Below are positions 48,538 to 60,667 of a stretch of DNA of 64,000 nucleotides, one piece after another (position 1 is the stretch's first letter; each line of letters opens with the position of its first letter). The notes under the pieces were generated by a model. It had not been told where the DNA came from and made no database searches. It saw nothing but the letters and a program-made list of their open reading frames with translations. The stretch is taken from the NCBI RefSeq assembly GCF_024713945.1, contig NC_134683.1, positions 982,501 to 1,046,500 of the forward strand, given 5' to 3'. Origin of the DNA: Dermatophagoides farinae (taxonomy: Eukaryota; Arthropoda; Arachnida; Sarcoptiformes; Pyroglyphidae). A program made the translations under genes and the position numbers.

Positions 48538-49773
48538 TCATTTTACAGTTTTTGTTGATTTACTACTTGCTGATTTTTGTGGTTGCAGATGATGTTGTTG
48601 TTGTTGTTGTTTACTAGCATTATTTGATTCATTTGATCCACTTGTAGCTGGTGTATCCGATGATGATGATATTTCATTCAAACAAATTGTTCGAATAATC
48701 ATTTCACATACAACATATGGATCCATATTGGATGCTGGTCGACGATCTTCAAGATAACCTTTACCTTCATCATATGTTTGTCTAGAAATACGTACAGATG
48801 CACCACGATCAGCAATACCCCAACTAAAATGATCAATCGATGATGTTTCAAGACGTCCAGTTAATCGGCGGGCATTATCTGCTCCACCACTTGGATCATA
48901 TTTTTGTATATGTGCACGATGACGTAATGCTAATTTTCGACATGCTGATTCAATCACTTTAAGACCACCATCTTGACGCATTGCTTTGGTGGAAAAATTT
49001 GTATGACCACCGGCACCATTCCAGTCACCTGGTACAGGTTTTGGATCAAATGTCACTCGAACATACCAATCTTCAGCAATACGATGTAATAGAAATCTTG
49101 ACATCCAAAGATCATCACCAATCGATATTCCTTCACATGGTCCAACCTGATATTCCCATTGTGATGGCATTACTTCGGCATTTTCACCGGCAATCTTAAC
49201 ACCGGCATACATACATGCACGATAATGTGATTCAACAATATCACGGCCATAAACTTTACCTGCACCAATACCACAATAATATGGACCTTGTGGTGCTGGA
49301 AATCCACCAGATGGCCATCCAAATGGTTGTGTTTTATTCCAACCATCTAACAATGAATATTCTTGTTCAATACCAAACCATGGTTCCTGATCGACAACTT
49401 GATCCATTACTTTTTTACATGAATGACGGGTATTCGATACACATGGTGTTTTATCATAACGCATTGTTTCACATAGAACAATACGATTTTGTCCACCACG
49501 AAATGGATCCATATACATTGTCACTGGATATAGATAAACATCGGAATTATTACCTTCCGATTGTCGTGTGGATGAACCATCAAAATTCCAAATCGGTAAT
49601 TGTTGTATATTTTGTGGAACAAAATTCAATGTTCTTGTTTTGGCACGTAAACCTTGTCGGCCATCGATCCAAACATATTGTACTTGTACTTGATTTTGTG
49701 GCTGTTTCAATGCAAAATAACGACCCATTAGATTGGCATTTGATGCATACATTGAATAATTCATCATTTCCAT
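48538..49773 (-). CDS. GS: Glutamine synthetase
   Basis: An intronless 411-residue type II glutamine synthetase, which makes glutamine from glutamate, ammonia and [15 protein letters not shown] (63-74) is the family's N-terminal signature. [13 protein letters not shown] (131-143) contains the metal-binding Glu residues. [20 protein letters not shown] (196-215) and [16 protein letters not shown] (247-261) are the glutamate- and ATP-binding segments. [11 protein letters not shown] carries the catalytic Arg residues and [15 protein letters not shown] ends the core. The usual animal enzyme is about 370 residues; here about 45 extra Ser/Gln/Lys-rich residues follow NEISSSSD (poly-Gln coded near 48595-48612), an apparent lineage-specific tail. 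No mitochondrial targeting sequence is obvious, so it is probably cytosolic. It is head to head with LRRC47 across 463 bp. Confidence 0.97.
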   Translation of the reverse strand: MEMMNYSMYASNANLMGRYFALKQPQNQVQVQYVWIDGRQGLRAKTRTLNFVPQNIQQLPIWNFDGSSTRQSEGNNSDVYLYPVTMYMDPFRGGQNRIVLCETMRYDKTPCVSNTRHSCKKVMDQVVDQEPWFGIEQEYSLLDGWNKTQPFGWPSGGFPAPQGPYYCGIGAGKVYGRDIVESHYRACMYAGVKIAGENAEVMPSQWEYQVGPCEGISIGDDLWMSRFLLHRIAEDWYVRVTFDPKPVPGDWNGAGGHTNFSTKAMRQDGGLKVIESACRKLALRHRAHIQKYDPSGGADNARRLTGRLETSSIDHFSWGIADRGASVRISRQTYDEGKGYLEDRRPASNMDPYVVCEMIIRTICLNEISSSSDTPATSGSNESNNASKQQQQQHHLQPQKSASSKSTKTVK

Positions 49774-50236
49774 TCAAAAAAAAACAAAAAAACAATAAAA
49801 TAAATCTTAAAAAAATTATTATGATTAACCAGTTGCAAGATGTCAACGATTATGATCACAAAATAAATAATTCTTGAATGTTCTGAAAAATTTTGTTTTG
49901 TTGTATAATAATAATAATAATTCATTTTCGCAAATAAATAAATTGGCGCGTTAAAAAAAATTCAAACAATATAAAATATGTCACGTACTATATTGATGGA
50001 TCATGATGTTTGTGAACACATGGACACACAATATATTGTGTTTCGATTTATTATTTTATCACAAGTTGCCATCGATTGAAATTTGACTGTTTAATAAATT
50101 TTGATAACGATCAAAAAATTGCTTTGTCATTTCATCATCAATTTTTCTTTTGGAAAAAATTTTCATTTTTTTTCTAATTGTTTTTTCATCATTATCATTA
50201 TTAAATTGTGATTTTGTAATAATAAAATTCAAATCA
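49774..50236. other. Shared divergent promoter region
   Basis: 463 bp between the glutamine synthetase and LRRC47 start codons, AT-rich. It contains (TAA)n near 49907-49922 and no clear TATA box at the expected distance from either gene. Likely a bidirectional promoter. Confidence 0.5.
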
Positions 50237-52134
50237 ATGGCAACATCAAAAAAATCGAATAATCAACAACAACAAAATCCTAATGAACGTGTTGAATGGG
50301 GATTATTGTTGAAACAGAAACCACGTGAAATTGTTTTATCTGGTGATCGAATTGCTAGACAAATTGAAGAGGAAAATGGATTGAATGAACTATTGTTCAA
50401 GATAAAATCATTGAATTTTTTGGAAATTACCGATGCTTCGTCATTGACATCGATCAATACGAATATTTCCAATTTAAACAATTTGACTAATCTTGTATTG
50501 GAAGGAAATAAATTGTCATCAATTCCAGGTATGTATTCTGTCGATGGATTCTCTTGGATTTATCTACAATTCAATTTTTTTTTCATATTTGTAGCCGAAA
50601 TTGGGCAGCTTACTAAATTGAAATGTCTTAATCTGTCTCGTAATGAAATTGAAATATTGCCGGATAAAGTTTTCGAAAATCTTGTCCATCTACAGTCATT
50701 GAATTTGGAACAGAATCAATTGAAAGTATTGCCCGAAATGTCAAAATTATCATCATTGATTTCATTTAAATGTGGCTCAAATCAATTGAAATGTTTTCCA
50801 AGTACACTTTGTGATAAAATCCGTAAGAATAAAGAATTATCTGCTCAATCATCGATTCCAATCTATGAAAATGGTGCCATACATTTGGCCGAATTGGATG
50901 CATCACATAATCAGATTGAAGAATTACCATATATAATTGAACGTTTGGTTGCATTAAAATCATTGGATCTTAGCTATAATCAAATAACAATGATTCCAGC
51001 AGAATTGGCCAATTGTCCAAAATTAAAGGATGTACAATTAAAAGAAAATCCGATTAAAGATCGTCGTCTATATAAATTGATTGAACAATGTCCAACGAAA
51101 AAAGTTCTTGATTATCTTCGTATGAATGCAAGTCCAGCGAAAAAATCCGGTAAAAATGCTAACGATGATGATGAACAGAAAACGAATGATGATAGTTTCA
51201 ATGATTCAAATGAAAAACCAAAACCCGAATATACAATTCGAATTCAACAGAATCCAGTGGATAAATTTTCTGTATTGGTTTCGAAATTGATTATTAATCA
51301 AAGAAAAATTGTCGCCTGTATTATTCATCAAATGGATCTATCGAATCCTAAAGTTTTGAAAAAAATTCTAACCATTCAAACAAAATTACATCAGACTGTA
51401 TGTGATAATCGTCAAAAAGCTACTATTGCAACACATGATCTCGCAAAACTATTACCACCACCGCCTACATATGCATCGCAGACATCACAATCGGAAAAGA
51501 ACCAGCTACCAGAACCGCCGACATCAAGAGCTATTTATTTTGATGGTCGTGTACCAACTAAAATACGTTTAGTTCCATTAGGCCGTGCCAATGAAATGAC
51601 TGCAATGGAATTATATCGTCTATTGAATGATGAAGCCGATCAATATAGAAAAGAAAAGAAACGTAATACCATTAGCGGTATACATAAATATATTCATTTA
51701 TTGAAAGGAAAACAATTGTATCCAGTATTGATGGATTATCGTGATAATGTTTTATCATTACCACCATTAACTAATGCTGAATATTCTAAAGTAAGATCTA
51801 TCTCTTTTTTTTAATCGAATCTAATTTAACTATCTTTCTATATATTCAATAGATAGGTGCAAATACAAAATCAATGTTTATCGAAGTGACCGGTGAAAGT
51901 ATACCAACATGTCGTATGGTCATGAATGAATTGATACATTCATTAATAATGGCAACAATTATGGATGATGATGGTGAAACATCGGTACCAGTGTTTATTA
52001 ATAATGAAATGATTATTGAACCCGTTGTTTGTGAATTGACCGATATAGCCAATACACAGAATGAATTATTGGTTAAATATCCAGCAAAAATTGATTTACA
52101 ATTCGAGGAAAAGATTCAAATCATCAATGAATGA
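50237..52134 (+). CDS. LRRC47: Leucine-rich repeat-containing protein 47
   Basis: Exons 50237-50528, 50595-51790 and 51853-52134 encode 589 residues, close to the length of vertebrate LRRC47. Introns are 66 and 62 bp, phases 1 and 0. The first is a multiple of three without a stop, so an open frame runs through it; removing it gives SSIP-AEIGQLTKLKCLNLSRNEI, a proper LRR register. About seven leucine-rich repeats (LTNLVLEGNKL, LKCLNLSRNEI, LQSLNLEQNQL, LKSLDLSYNQI) occupy residues 60-280. A charged linker follows. The C-terminal half matches the B3/B4-type tRNA-binding-like domain shared with phenylalanyl-tRNA synthetase beta (IRLVPLGRANEMTAMELYRL; SMFIEVTG). Its molecular role is poorly defined; a link to translation has been suggested from the domain. 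Start chosen at MATSKKS; the hydrophobic upstream extension of the frame is probably leader. Confidence 0.92.
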
Positions 52135-54372
52135 TTTGATTGATACAAAATTTACAAATGGATAAAATTGAATCACTGTTTGGCTTAATATTATATGTCG
52201 CTTTTTCTTTCTCATTTTATTCACGGTTGTATACGTGATCATTATGATCATTTTTTTTTCGTTGATGTAATAAAATCCTTTTTTTTGTTTGTTCATTATG
52301 CTTACCATACATGCACGCACGCACGTACGCATTAAATCGTTTAAATTTTGTTTCCTTTTTTTTTATTTGACAATCGATGAATGAACGGTCGATTGATTGA
52401 TTGATTGATTGACGGGGCATAGACGGGAAAAAAAATCTTTAAATGAAAAAATCCAAAACCCCGATCGTTATAGCAAATATACACACACACACTTATTATG
52501 CTCCAATTTTTTCTGTTTTGTTTTATCTTTTGTAACTAAATATAATCATCGGTGATCCAAAAAAGAAATTTGTAGCCTCGGCATTTTTTTTTTTTTTTTT
52601 GGCTACCTATGGAGGATATAATTTAACTTTTTTTTGTTGTTTTTGTTTCATATTGTAATTTGAATAATTTATATGACCATGAAGATGATGGATATAATGA
52701 TTATAATTTGCAAATTATCAGTATATATTGAATATTGGACAATGCCAATACTTTATTGATTGATTGACATTGTGGTTGACCACACCACACCACACACATT
52801 TAAATCTTTGGCGCATGATTTTGGCTAAAAAAATGGACTTTATTCTTTCTTTCACCAAAAACAAAATGTGAAACCAAAAAATATGAATAAAATAAAAAGA
52901 TTAATAAAATGTAAAATTAGTGACCAATGCACAATTAGTGGAAAAGAATCAAAAAAAAAAAAATCAAATCAAATCAATAATTATAGCGAAAAAAAATTAA
53001 CAAATTTGAACGAATTTAAAATATTCAAATGATGATGAATGATTGCGATTGGCTTGGATTTTTTTTTCGTTGTTTCGTTGTTGTGGTTGTGTCTGTGTAT
53101 GTTCTGTTACTGCTATGGTTAGTTAATGTAAAGAATAATATTACAGATAACGTTATCAAAAAGAAAAAAAAATTCCATTTTTTTCAAAACCACTGCTAAT
53201 TATCAAATATATATGTTACACATATGGTAGTTATATATAGCCACTTGTTGATGTTTTTTTTTGTTTTGTTTTGTTTCATTTTTTTGTGTTTACAGAGAGA
53301 TAGAATGAAAGAAAGAATTTTATCCAATGTATGTGGGTGTGTATGTGTGTGTGTGTTGGCCGATTCTGAAATGAACAATTGTGAATGATGTGGATCAATA
53401 TATATTAATATATATAAATGACTAGTGTGATGTGTGATTTATCTGGATTTAAATGATGATGACGATGATGATGATGATGATGATCAAAACGATATAAAAT
53501 GAGAAAAAAAATCTGTGCACACGCCCCATTCATTTACATACACCTCCAAAAATTAAAACCAGAGAGAAAGAGAGAAAAAAAATAAACTAATTGTTGAGCT
53601 GTACTGTTCATATCAATCAATCAATCAATCAATCAATCAATGATGATGAATTAGTAGTTAAAATAATTTTCACATTCTAAAAAATATATGAAAGAAGATT
53701 ATCAGCACCGGTGTGTGTGTGTGTGTGTGTTCATTGATTTCATTGAGTAATAAATTCATTCAATATTGATGAGTTTATGTTGGTGTTGGTGTTGGTGTGT
53801 GTGAACTATGTATTGATATATTGCACGAATAATAGGTTTCTGTTTCGTAATATTCGTGTCGTAATAATCTTGCAGTACAAATAAAATAATATTTTCATCT
53901 TGATTGTGATTGCAGTTATATAGTAGTTAAATTAATTAACTAATAAATAAATCGGCCGAGATAAATTCAAAACAATAAAAAAAAAATTCAAATTGGACTT
54001 GTTGAATATCATATGGACATGGATATTGTGGACAAAGTATTAAAAAAAAAAATTTTGAAAAAAGAATCGGCAAATGTTTGTTTCGGTTATTATTGTTGTT
54101 GTTGTTGTTGTTGGACTTGTCATGATTTCATCAGAAAAAAAATGATCAACATGATGATGATGAAGATGGATAGAGATGATGGTGCATGATGAGGCAGCGT
54201 GATGTTTATTCTTCATTTTTGTTTGGATGATGGTGATGAAGATGACGATGATTATTTAAAAAAATGGATCAAAAAAAAAAACAAAAACAATTTGATTGAT
54301 TTGTTTATGTTTTCACATGCTTGTAATTACGTATCTTCCATCATTTTCTTCACTTTTTGTTGTTGTTGTTAT
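52135..54372. other. Intergenic, simple repeats
   Basis: No gene supported. It contains short (TTGA)n near 52393-52411, T runs near 52586-52600, (GT)n near 53339-53355 and 53711-53730, (GATGAT)n near 53452-53483 and (AATC)n at about 53613-53640. The 3' ends of LRRC47 (+) and of the four-TM gene (-) face each other across it. Confidence 0.6.
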
Positions 54373-56309
54373 TTATCCACGACGTAACACATAGCTCATA
54401 TCATCATCAATATATTTGAAATCTTTAATTTTATCATCAAAATCTGTATGTTTCTGTGGTGAATAAACACCATTTTTATGATGATATAATGGTACATTTG
54501 GATCATCAATTTCATCATCATCATCACCAACACCACCACACATTTTCATCATATGATCATTATCGGATGTACCATTGGTTTTTGTTGGTCGTTGTTGTTG
54601 TCGACGACGTTCACACGTGACCAGACCAAATAATGTGATCAATAATAATGATAATAATGCATATAGACAAACTAATGCAATGATTCCAATGAATAATGGC
54701 CAACCATCGGTCAATATTGAACCAGATTTATATAGTATTGTAAATATAATCAATACCAATGCTAATGCCAGATAAACAATGGCCATTGTAATCATTGGAC
54801 AAAGCCATAGACGACAAGCAACAATCAATGTGATGATTGTTAATAAAAATGGTACGATCGATGCCATGCCCAAATACCAGAATGAATCACCTGATGTGAA
54901 TGATTTTTGATTGGTAATGAAAAAACAAAAAAAAATAAATTAGAAAATATGAACATGATCGATAAATAATCAATAAATATAATATCAAGAAAAAAATATC
55001 GCAAATCAATTACCAAAGATTCTATAGAATCATTTCGAATCATAAACAACAACAACAACAACATTAATCATCGACACATTAATAACTTTCTTTCATTTCA
55101 TTTCGTTTTTTTTTTTTGGTATTTCAGATTTTCGATTTTATCATCATCGATTTCATCGAAAATCAATCAATTTTTTTAATGAGAAAATCTATCTTGTTTT
55201 TCTTCTATTTCAATCACAGAAAAAAAATTTTTTTTTTTGATTTGTTTTGTCATGGCGCCAGCAGCTTTATTATTACCATCATCAAATAGCATCGACGTGT
55301 TTAACACACAAACAAACTCACACACACACACACACAGTCTTCGATGATGATGATGATAATGATAATTGGCGTTGGTGGTATAAAACATCAACCAACATTT
55401 AACGGACATCAAGGTTTTTTTTTCTCCATCATCATCATCATCATCATCATGGCTTTGTCATAAGCCGAAAATGAATGAATATATGATGGAGATGAACAAA
55501 AAAAAAATTTTTCAAATCATACACCACACACACACACAGAGAAAATTCATTAGAAAAAAAAACGACAGACATTTTAAACATAAATGGCAAAACAACAAGA
55601 ATAAATATACGACGACCATATGTATTTTTCATTGCATTTTAAATAGGAAAAAAAAAATTTCATTTTGCCGACAACGACAACAGCAACAACATTATCGTCA
55701 TCATCATCATCATCATCATTCAAAAATAAACTTGTTGAAAAATAAATTTTAAACACTCGGTGCTCATGTCTCGTTCGTTTTTTGCCATGTTTGTTTGTTT
55801 GTTTTTTTTTCAGCGTAGGTTTTTTGATTTGCGATTAATTTTTTTTTTTTGTAAAATTTTATTTTAGTTTACTTACGTAGACAATTATTAAATTGAACAT
55901 TATTCAACGATTCTAAGGGCATTTGTTGTGAAATATATGGACATTGATCTAACAGTATTGAACTTTGTACCAGCCATCCATTGAATGGACAATCACGTTT
56001 ATAAATTATACGTATCAAATTTTCTTCAAATGATTCAAGTGATGATGTTGTTCTTGTCTTTGTTGTCATTGTTGTTTCCATATAACCATCATTGGATCGT
56101 TTTTGTATTAATCGTTGAAATAATGATTGAATTTTTTCATTTTGTCCACTTAAATCTCGCTGTTGACGTAGACCAACAGCTTGTTCTGTTGAATAATAAA
56201 CACCTAAATAGATGGCAATTATGGCACCAAAACCAACGAAACAGATTGTTAATAGGAATATTAATGTTCCCTGTAAACAACCATGATGTTGACTACGTTT
56301 AACAAACAT
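54373..56309 (-). CDS. Four-TM membrane protein with Cys-containing first loop, unknown
   Basis: Exons 56309-55877 and 54890-54373 encode about 316 residues. The 986-bp intron (GTAAGT...CATCAG, phase 1) is the longest supported in the window. A short basic N-terminus (MFVKRSQHHGCLQG) precedes TM1 (TLIFLLTICFVGFGAIIAIY). A loop of about 110 residues follows, with cysteines (KRDCPFNGW, LDQCPYI, NNCLR). Three closely spaced helices come next (ASIVPFLLTIITLIVACRL; MAIVYLALALVLIIFTILY; LFIGIIALVCLYALLSLLLI). The C-terminal tail is acidic and hydrophilic, ending SYVLRRG. The topology is tetraspan-like, but the CCG motif of tetraspanins and the W-GLW-C-C motif of claudins are absent. Function unknown. 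Confidence 0.78.
54891..55876 (-). other. Long intron of the four-TM gene
   Basis: 986 bp between the two coding exons. It holds (CA)n near 55319-55336 and 55524-55538, (ATC)n near 55426-55450 and 55698-55720, and T runs. No nested gene is supported. Confidence 0.6.
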
Positions 56310-59300
56310 TTTTGATGATTATGATTTGAATTCCACTGATTTCCAACGAAAAAAAATGGACAATAGATTCTTATTTATTTTTCAACAAAATGTGAATAAG
56401 TTTGTTGTTGTTGTTGTTAACTTGGTAGTTGGCACCTTCACCCACTAACCTAACTTGGTTTCTTTTTCTTTTGCTCACTTGTTGAACATGTATACAACAT
56501 AAACACACACACACACACACACACACAGTAAAAGAGAGAGAGAGAGAAAAAGAGAACTGGTAGATACAATCAATCAACCATTTAAACTTTGTTGTCGATA
56601 ATTTTGGTTGGCCAAAGTTGTTTATTCTTTTCTTTTCTTTTGATTGGTGGTTGATTTCGATTGGTAGTGGCGGTAATCTTGGATATTATGAAGATTAAGA
56701 AAGAGACACTTGAACCCGAAAAAAATCATTGAGTTTAACTTTCACTAAATATACAAGAAAAAAAAAGACAATTTGAAATTCGTTACTTGAAAATCTTGCT
56801 GTTTACTGATGCTGCTGCTGCTGCTGCTGAATGAATGAATGAATGAATGCGTTTGATTGTTGATTTCGTCAAGTTTTTGTATTTTACAAATTCAAGTTTC
56901 ATATTTCGGTTGTTTTTTTTCGTTGTAGCTGAATTCGGGTACGGCCCAATATGTGTGTGTGTGCGTGTATGGGTAAATAATGATAATGATGCTATTGAAA
57001 TGAAGCAATTTTCTAGAAAATAACGATATTATTGTTCATCATCATCGTTGTTGTTGATGTTCACGGTTTTTTTTCCACAGAAGAACGAAGAAAACATTTT
57101 ACCATCATCATAACATTATCATCTTCATCATCATTCTGAATTGAAATTGGCTAAATCATGATTGTCGTCGTCGCCGTCGTTGTTGTCGTTGTAGTTGCCG
57201 TAGCCGTCGTTGTAGTGGTATACAATACCATTTCGATAATGAATGTTTGTATTTTGAATGGATGTATTTGAAACAACAACAACAACAACAATCTTATGCA
57301 GAAGATGGATTTTTTTTCTGTTGTTTCAGTAGATCGAGCAAATAATAAAATAAAATAAAATAAAGAGTCTTGTGTATGTATTTAGTGTATATCCTTGGGT
57401 TGAAATCAATGGCTGACTTATGGATAATAATATATGGGGATGCTTGTCGTCGTCGTCGTAGTCGTCGTGTTTTTTTTGTTCGACTCTCTAATGTATTCTT
57501 CTAATGCTCTCAATGAAAAAAAGCGAATAGAGAAAGAGACAGAAGCAAATAAAGAGAGAGAGAAATGCAATCAAAAAAAAAAAAAAAACAACTTTTAACT
57601 GAACTGAAATGAATGATTGAAAAAAAAACCAGATTCAGAAACAGTAATTTCATAAAAAATTGAAAATGGTATTATTTTCTTGGTAAATAGTAGTCGATTT
57701 TGATGATGATGATGATGGTAGTCAATGTTTGTACAGAATGTTTTTTGTTGTATTTTTTTTATAGTCTTCGATGATGATGATGATGATGATGATTTAGGAG
57801 GACAAAAAAAAACGAACGAACAAACACACAAAGCTATTTATCGTTAATATTTCTGGTTTTACAGTTATGAAATTTGTTGTTGTTGTTGTTTTTTATTCCA
57901 TGTTCTTGTTTGTTTGTTTGGTCGATTAATTTTGTTGTTGTTGTTGTTGTCGTTGTAATGTTATTTATGCAAATATTTTTCTTCATTACATAAATAACTG
58001 ACGATGATGATGATTATCATAATCGGATCGGATCGGATTGGATTGGATGGATGGATGGATTCAATCTAGATTTTTTTTTCATAAACAAACAATAAAATAA
58101 ACATTAAAATTTTTGATCAATAATTTTTGCGTTTTTTTTTAGAAAAAAAATGAATAAAATAAAATTATGCAATCGATCGATCGATCGATCCACATGTACA
58201 CATGACATTTATTTCGTATTTTTTTTTTGCCAGATCTTTTCTCTTTGAAACAGGTGACGAATTTATGAATAATGATGATGTTCTACAGGTGTCTTTTTTT
58301 TCTGATCATCATCATCATCATCATAACATTCGAATCTAATTACACCCACATACGGCAACATACATAAAAATAGACAACATTTATTTATTCTCATTCATTC
58401 GAAATCACAATACAAATATCGAACGTTTTTCGTCGATCGAAATTTTTTTTTTTGGGGTGCCATCGATAATATCGGTGACAAGAGAAAAAAAAACGATTTG
58501 CCCATATCATTGTTTCGTTTTTAAACAAACACAGATATTTAAATTTTTTGAATTTTTTTTTTTTTACAAACATCATGATGATCATGCAATAACAGCAAAC
58601 ATCATCATCATCATCATTATCATCAAGTGGCCTATTCATACATGTGTATCAGACCATCCATCCATCAATTATCATTATTTGGCAAATATCATGGTATGAT
58701 AACAACAACAACAACAACGACAATGAAAAAAAAATCCATTAGATAGATAATTGTAATTTCTTTTCAACTATGCATGTTTGTGTGATCGATATCGATCTGA
58801 ATAATCGAAAAAAAAACAATTACAAAAATCTATTTTAGATCGATTGGTTTGATTTATTGATTTGAATCATAATGATCACACACACACACACACGCATAAA
58901 TATTAAACTATATGGATGGAAAGATATTGTTTTGTTTTCACTAAATCAGAATTTTATGAAAAAAAAATCAACCATCATGATGATTATTTATTATGGTAAT
59001 CATAACGTTGTCTACAAGCACACATATATCGTCAACCTCAATATATGTGGTTTACGACCACAACAACGATGAATGTTTGAATTGAAAATTATCATTTTTT
59101 TCGGTTTATACATTGATGATCATGATGAATATTTATATCATGCAAGTATTCATCGTCGTCTTCGTCGTCTACGTCGAGCTGGTTTCCCCTTCTCTGTTAA
59201 TCTACATTATCCGATTAACCTAATTATTATCATGATGATGATGATGATGATGAACAACGAGAACTTCACGAAAAAGAGAGGCTAAAAAAATGATGTCAAC

Positions 59301-59331
59301 AAACGGTATGTTGTCGATTTCATTTTTTTTT

Positions 59332-59370
59332 TCACGACATTCATCACTCGTATGTGGATGAATGTCGTGA
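59332..59370. repeat. Perfect 14-bp stem, 11-base loop hairpin
   Basis: TCACGACATTCATC (59332-59345) pairs with its exact reverse complement at 59357-59370 around an 11-base loop. A T run precedes it. It is not explained by the surrounding simple repeats. Confidence 0.85.
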
Positions 59371-60480
59371 TGATTTTGGTCATTGATTCAAATGATTTGT
59401 CTATTTTTTCACTTGCAATAGAGCGACTTAAATCGACGAAATAATAACCGGAAATAATCGTAAATTTTAACCGAGAAATTGGAACTATTTTCGTTTGGTT
59501 ATATGGAACATTGGCTTTTTTTCATTCATTCATTCACATACCATATGTGTTTGTGTGTGTAGCTGTCGAACGAACAAACAAAACGAAAAACAACAACCGA
59601 AGAAAAGCTGCCAGAAGTTTTTTTTTCTGGAAAAAAAACATTCAAATTCAAAATATGTGTTCAATTATGACATACATTCATTTGCGTTGTATATATGGAT
59701 AATATAAATTCGACATATGATTTTGGCAATGTGTGTTTACAACCATCGAGAAAAAACAAAATTCGGAATAATGTTACACATTGTCATTCGAAGAAAACAA
59801 AAAACATGGCAAACAAACAAACGAATGAACGAGAAAAAAAATGGTGCTAAAAATGAAAGCGCGAAACAAAAATGATCTAGGCCATTTGTTTGGCCCAAAA
59901 CTGCAAACAACAAAAACAAAAACAAAAACACACAAACCACTTTTTTTTCGTTGAATTTCAAACAAAAAAAAAACCTCAATTGAATTAAACGATGACTCAT
60001 GTATGGATGAGAGATTGATTCAATGCAATGGACATTGGATTGTGTTGAACCAACAAAACTTGAAAACGAAAAGAATCAAATCTCGAAAAAAAATCAAGAA
60101 TCGTTTATATCCATTCACACACACACACAGACAAAACAAAAGAAAACACACACACACACACACACTATTGGAACACTTGATACGACTGCAGTAGTTCCAG
60201 AATAATTCTACTACCAAAAAAAATAAAAAAAAATTCGGTCAATTTCATCACCCCCGAGAAGTGGTAAAAGCGAAAATTGTAGCACAGCTATATATTACAC
60301 GATGATGATAATATGAGTGCACAATAGTGATATTTGGTCGAGTTCATTCATTGCAACAAAAAAAAACAGTGAACATCATCCAAGTGAATATTTCATAATG
60401 ATCCAGGATCGCGAATATAGAAATTTAAATGGATGGATTCTGATAATAAATAAACATTTAAAAAGAAACAACAGACTGCA

Positions 60481-60492
60481 TCGCCATCTAGT
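60481..60492 (-). promoter_or_regulatory. CTCF-like motif
   Basis: The reverse complement reads CACTAGATGGCG, matching the conserved animal CTCF core. It stands alone between two intergenic tracts, 176 bp beyond the 3' end of the leftward gene. Motif match only. Confidence 0.35.
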
Positions 60493-60667
60493 GTCGATGA
60501 AATTAAAAATTGTTTATTTTTTTTCTTCGACATTTACATCGTCGATACACACACATATCGCAATACAATCGATAGTTTTGAATAAATATTTTTTACGAAA
60601 AAATTTATATTCATTTTATTTCATTGATCATTAACAAAACAAAAGTTTTAAAAAAAAGTTATTATCA

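Larger units (their letters stand above)
56310..60667. other. Intergenic region, simple repeats and a hairpin
   Basis: No gene supported in 4.4 kb. It contains (CA)n near 56504-56527, (GCT)n followed by (GAAT)n at 56811-56848, GTC/GTT tracts near 57164-57220 and 57446-57470, (GATC)n at 58173-58190, a perfect 14-bp stem hairpin at 59332-59370, (CA)n near 60145-60165 and a CTCF-like CGCCATCTAGTG at 60481-60492. Confidence 0.6.

Noticed and set aside
57157-57260. Poly-valine frame starting MIVVVAVVVVV
   Set aside because: A GTC/GTT/GTA simple repeat in frame; ends soon after.
59073-59285. 70-codon frame with RRLRRLRRAG
   Set aside because: CGTCGTC repeat coding Arg/Leu plus an (ATG)n tail; no supporting exon structure.
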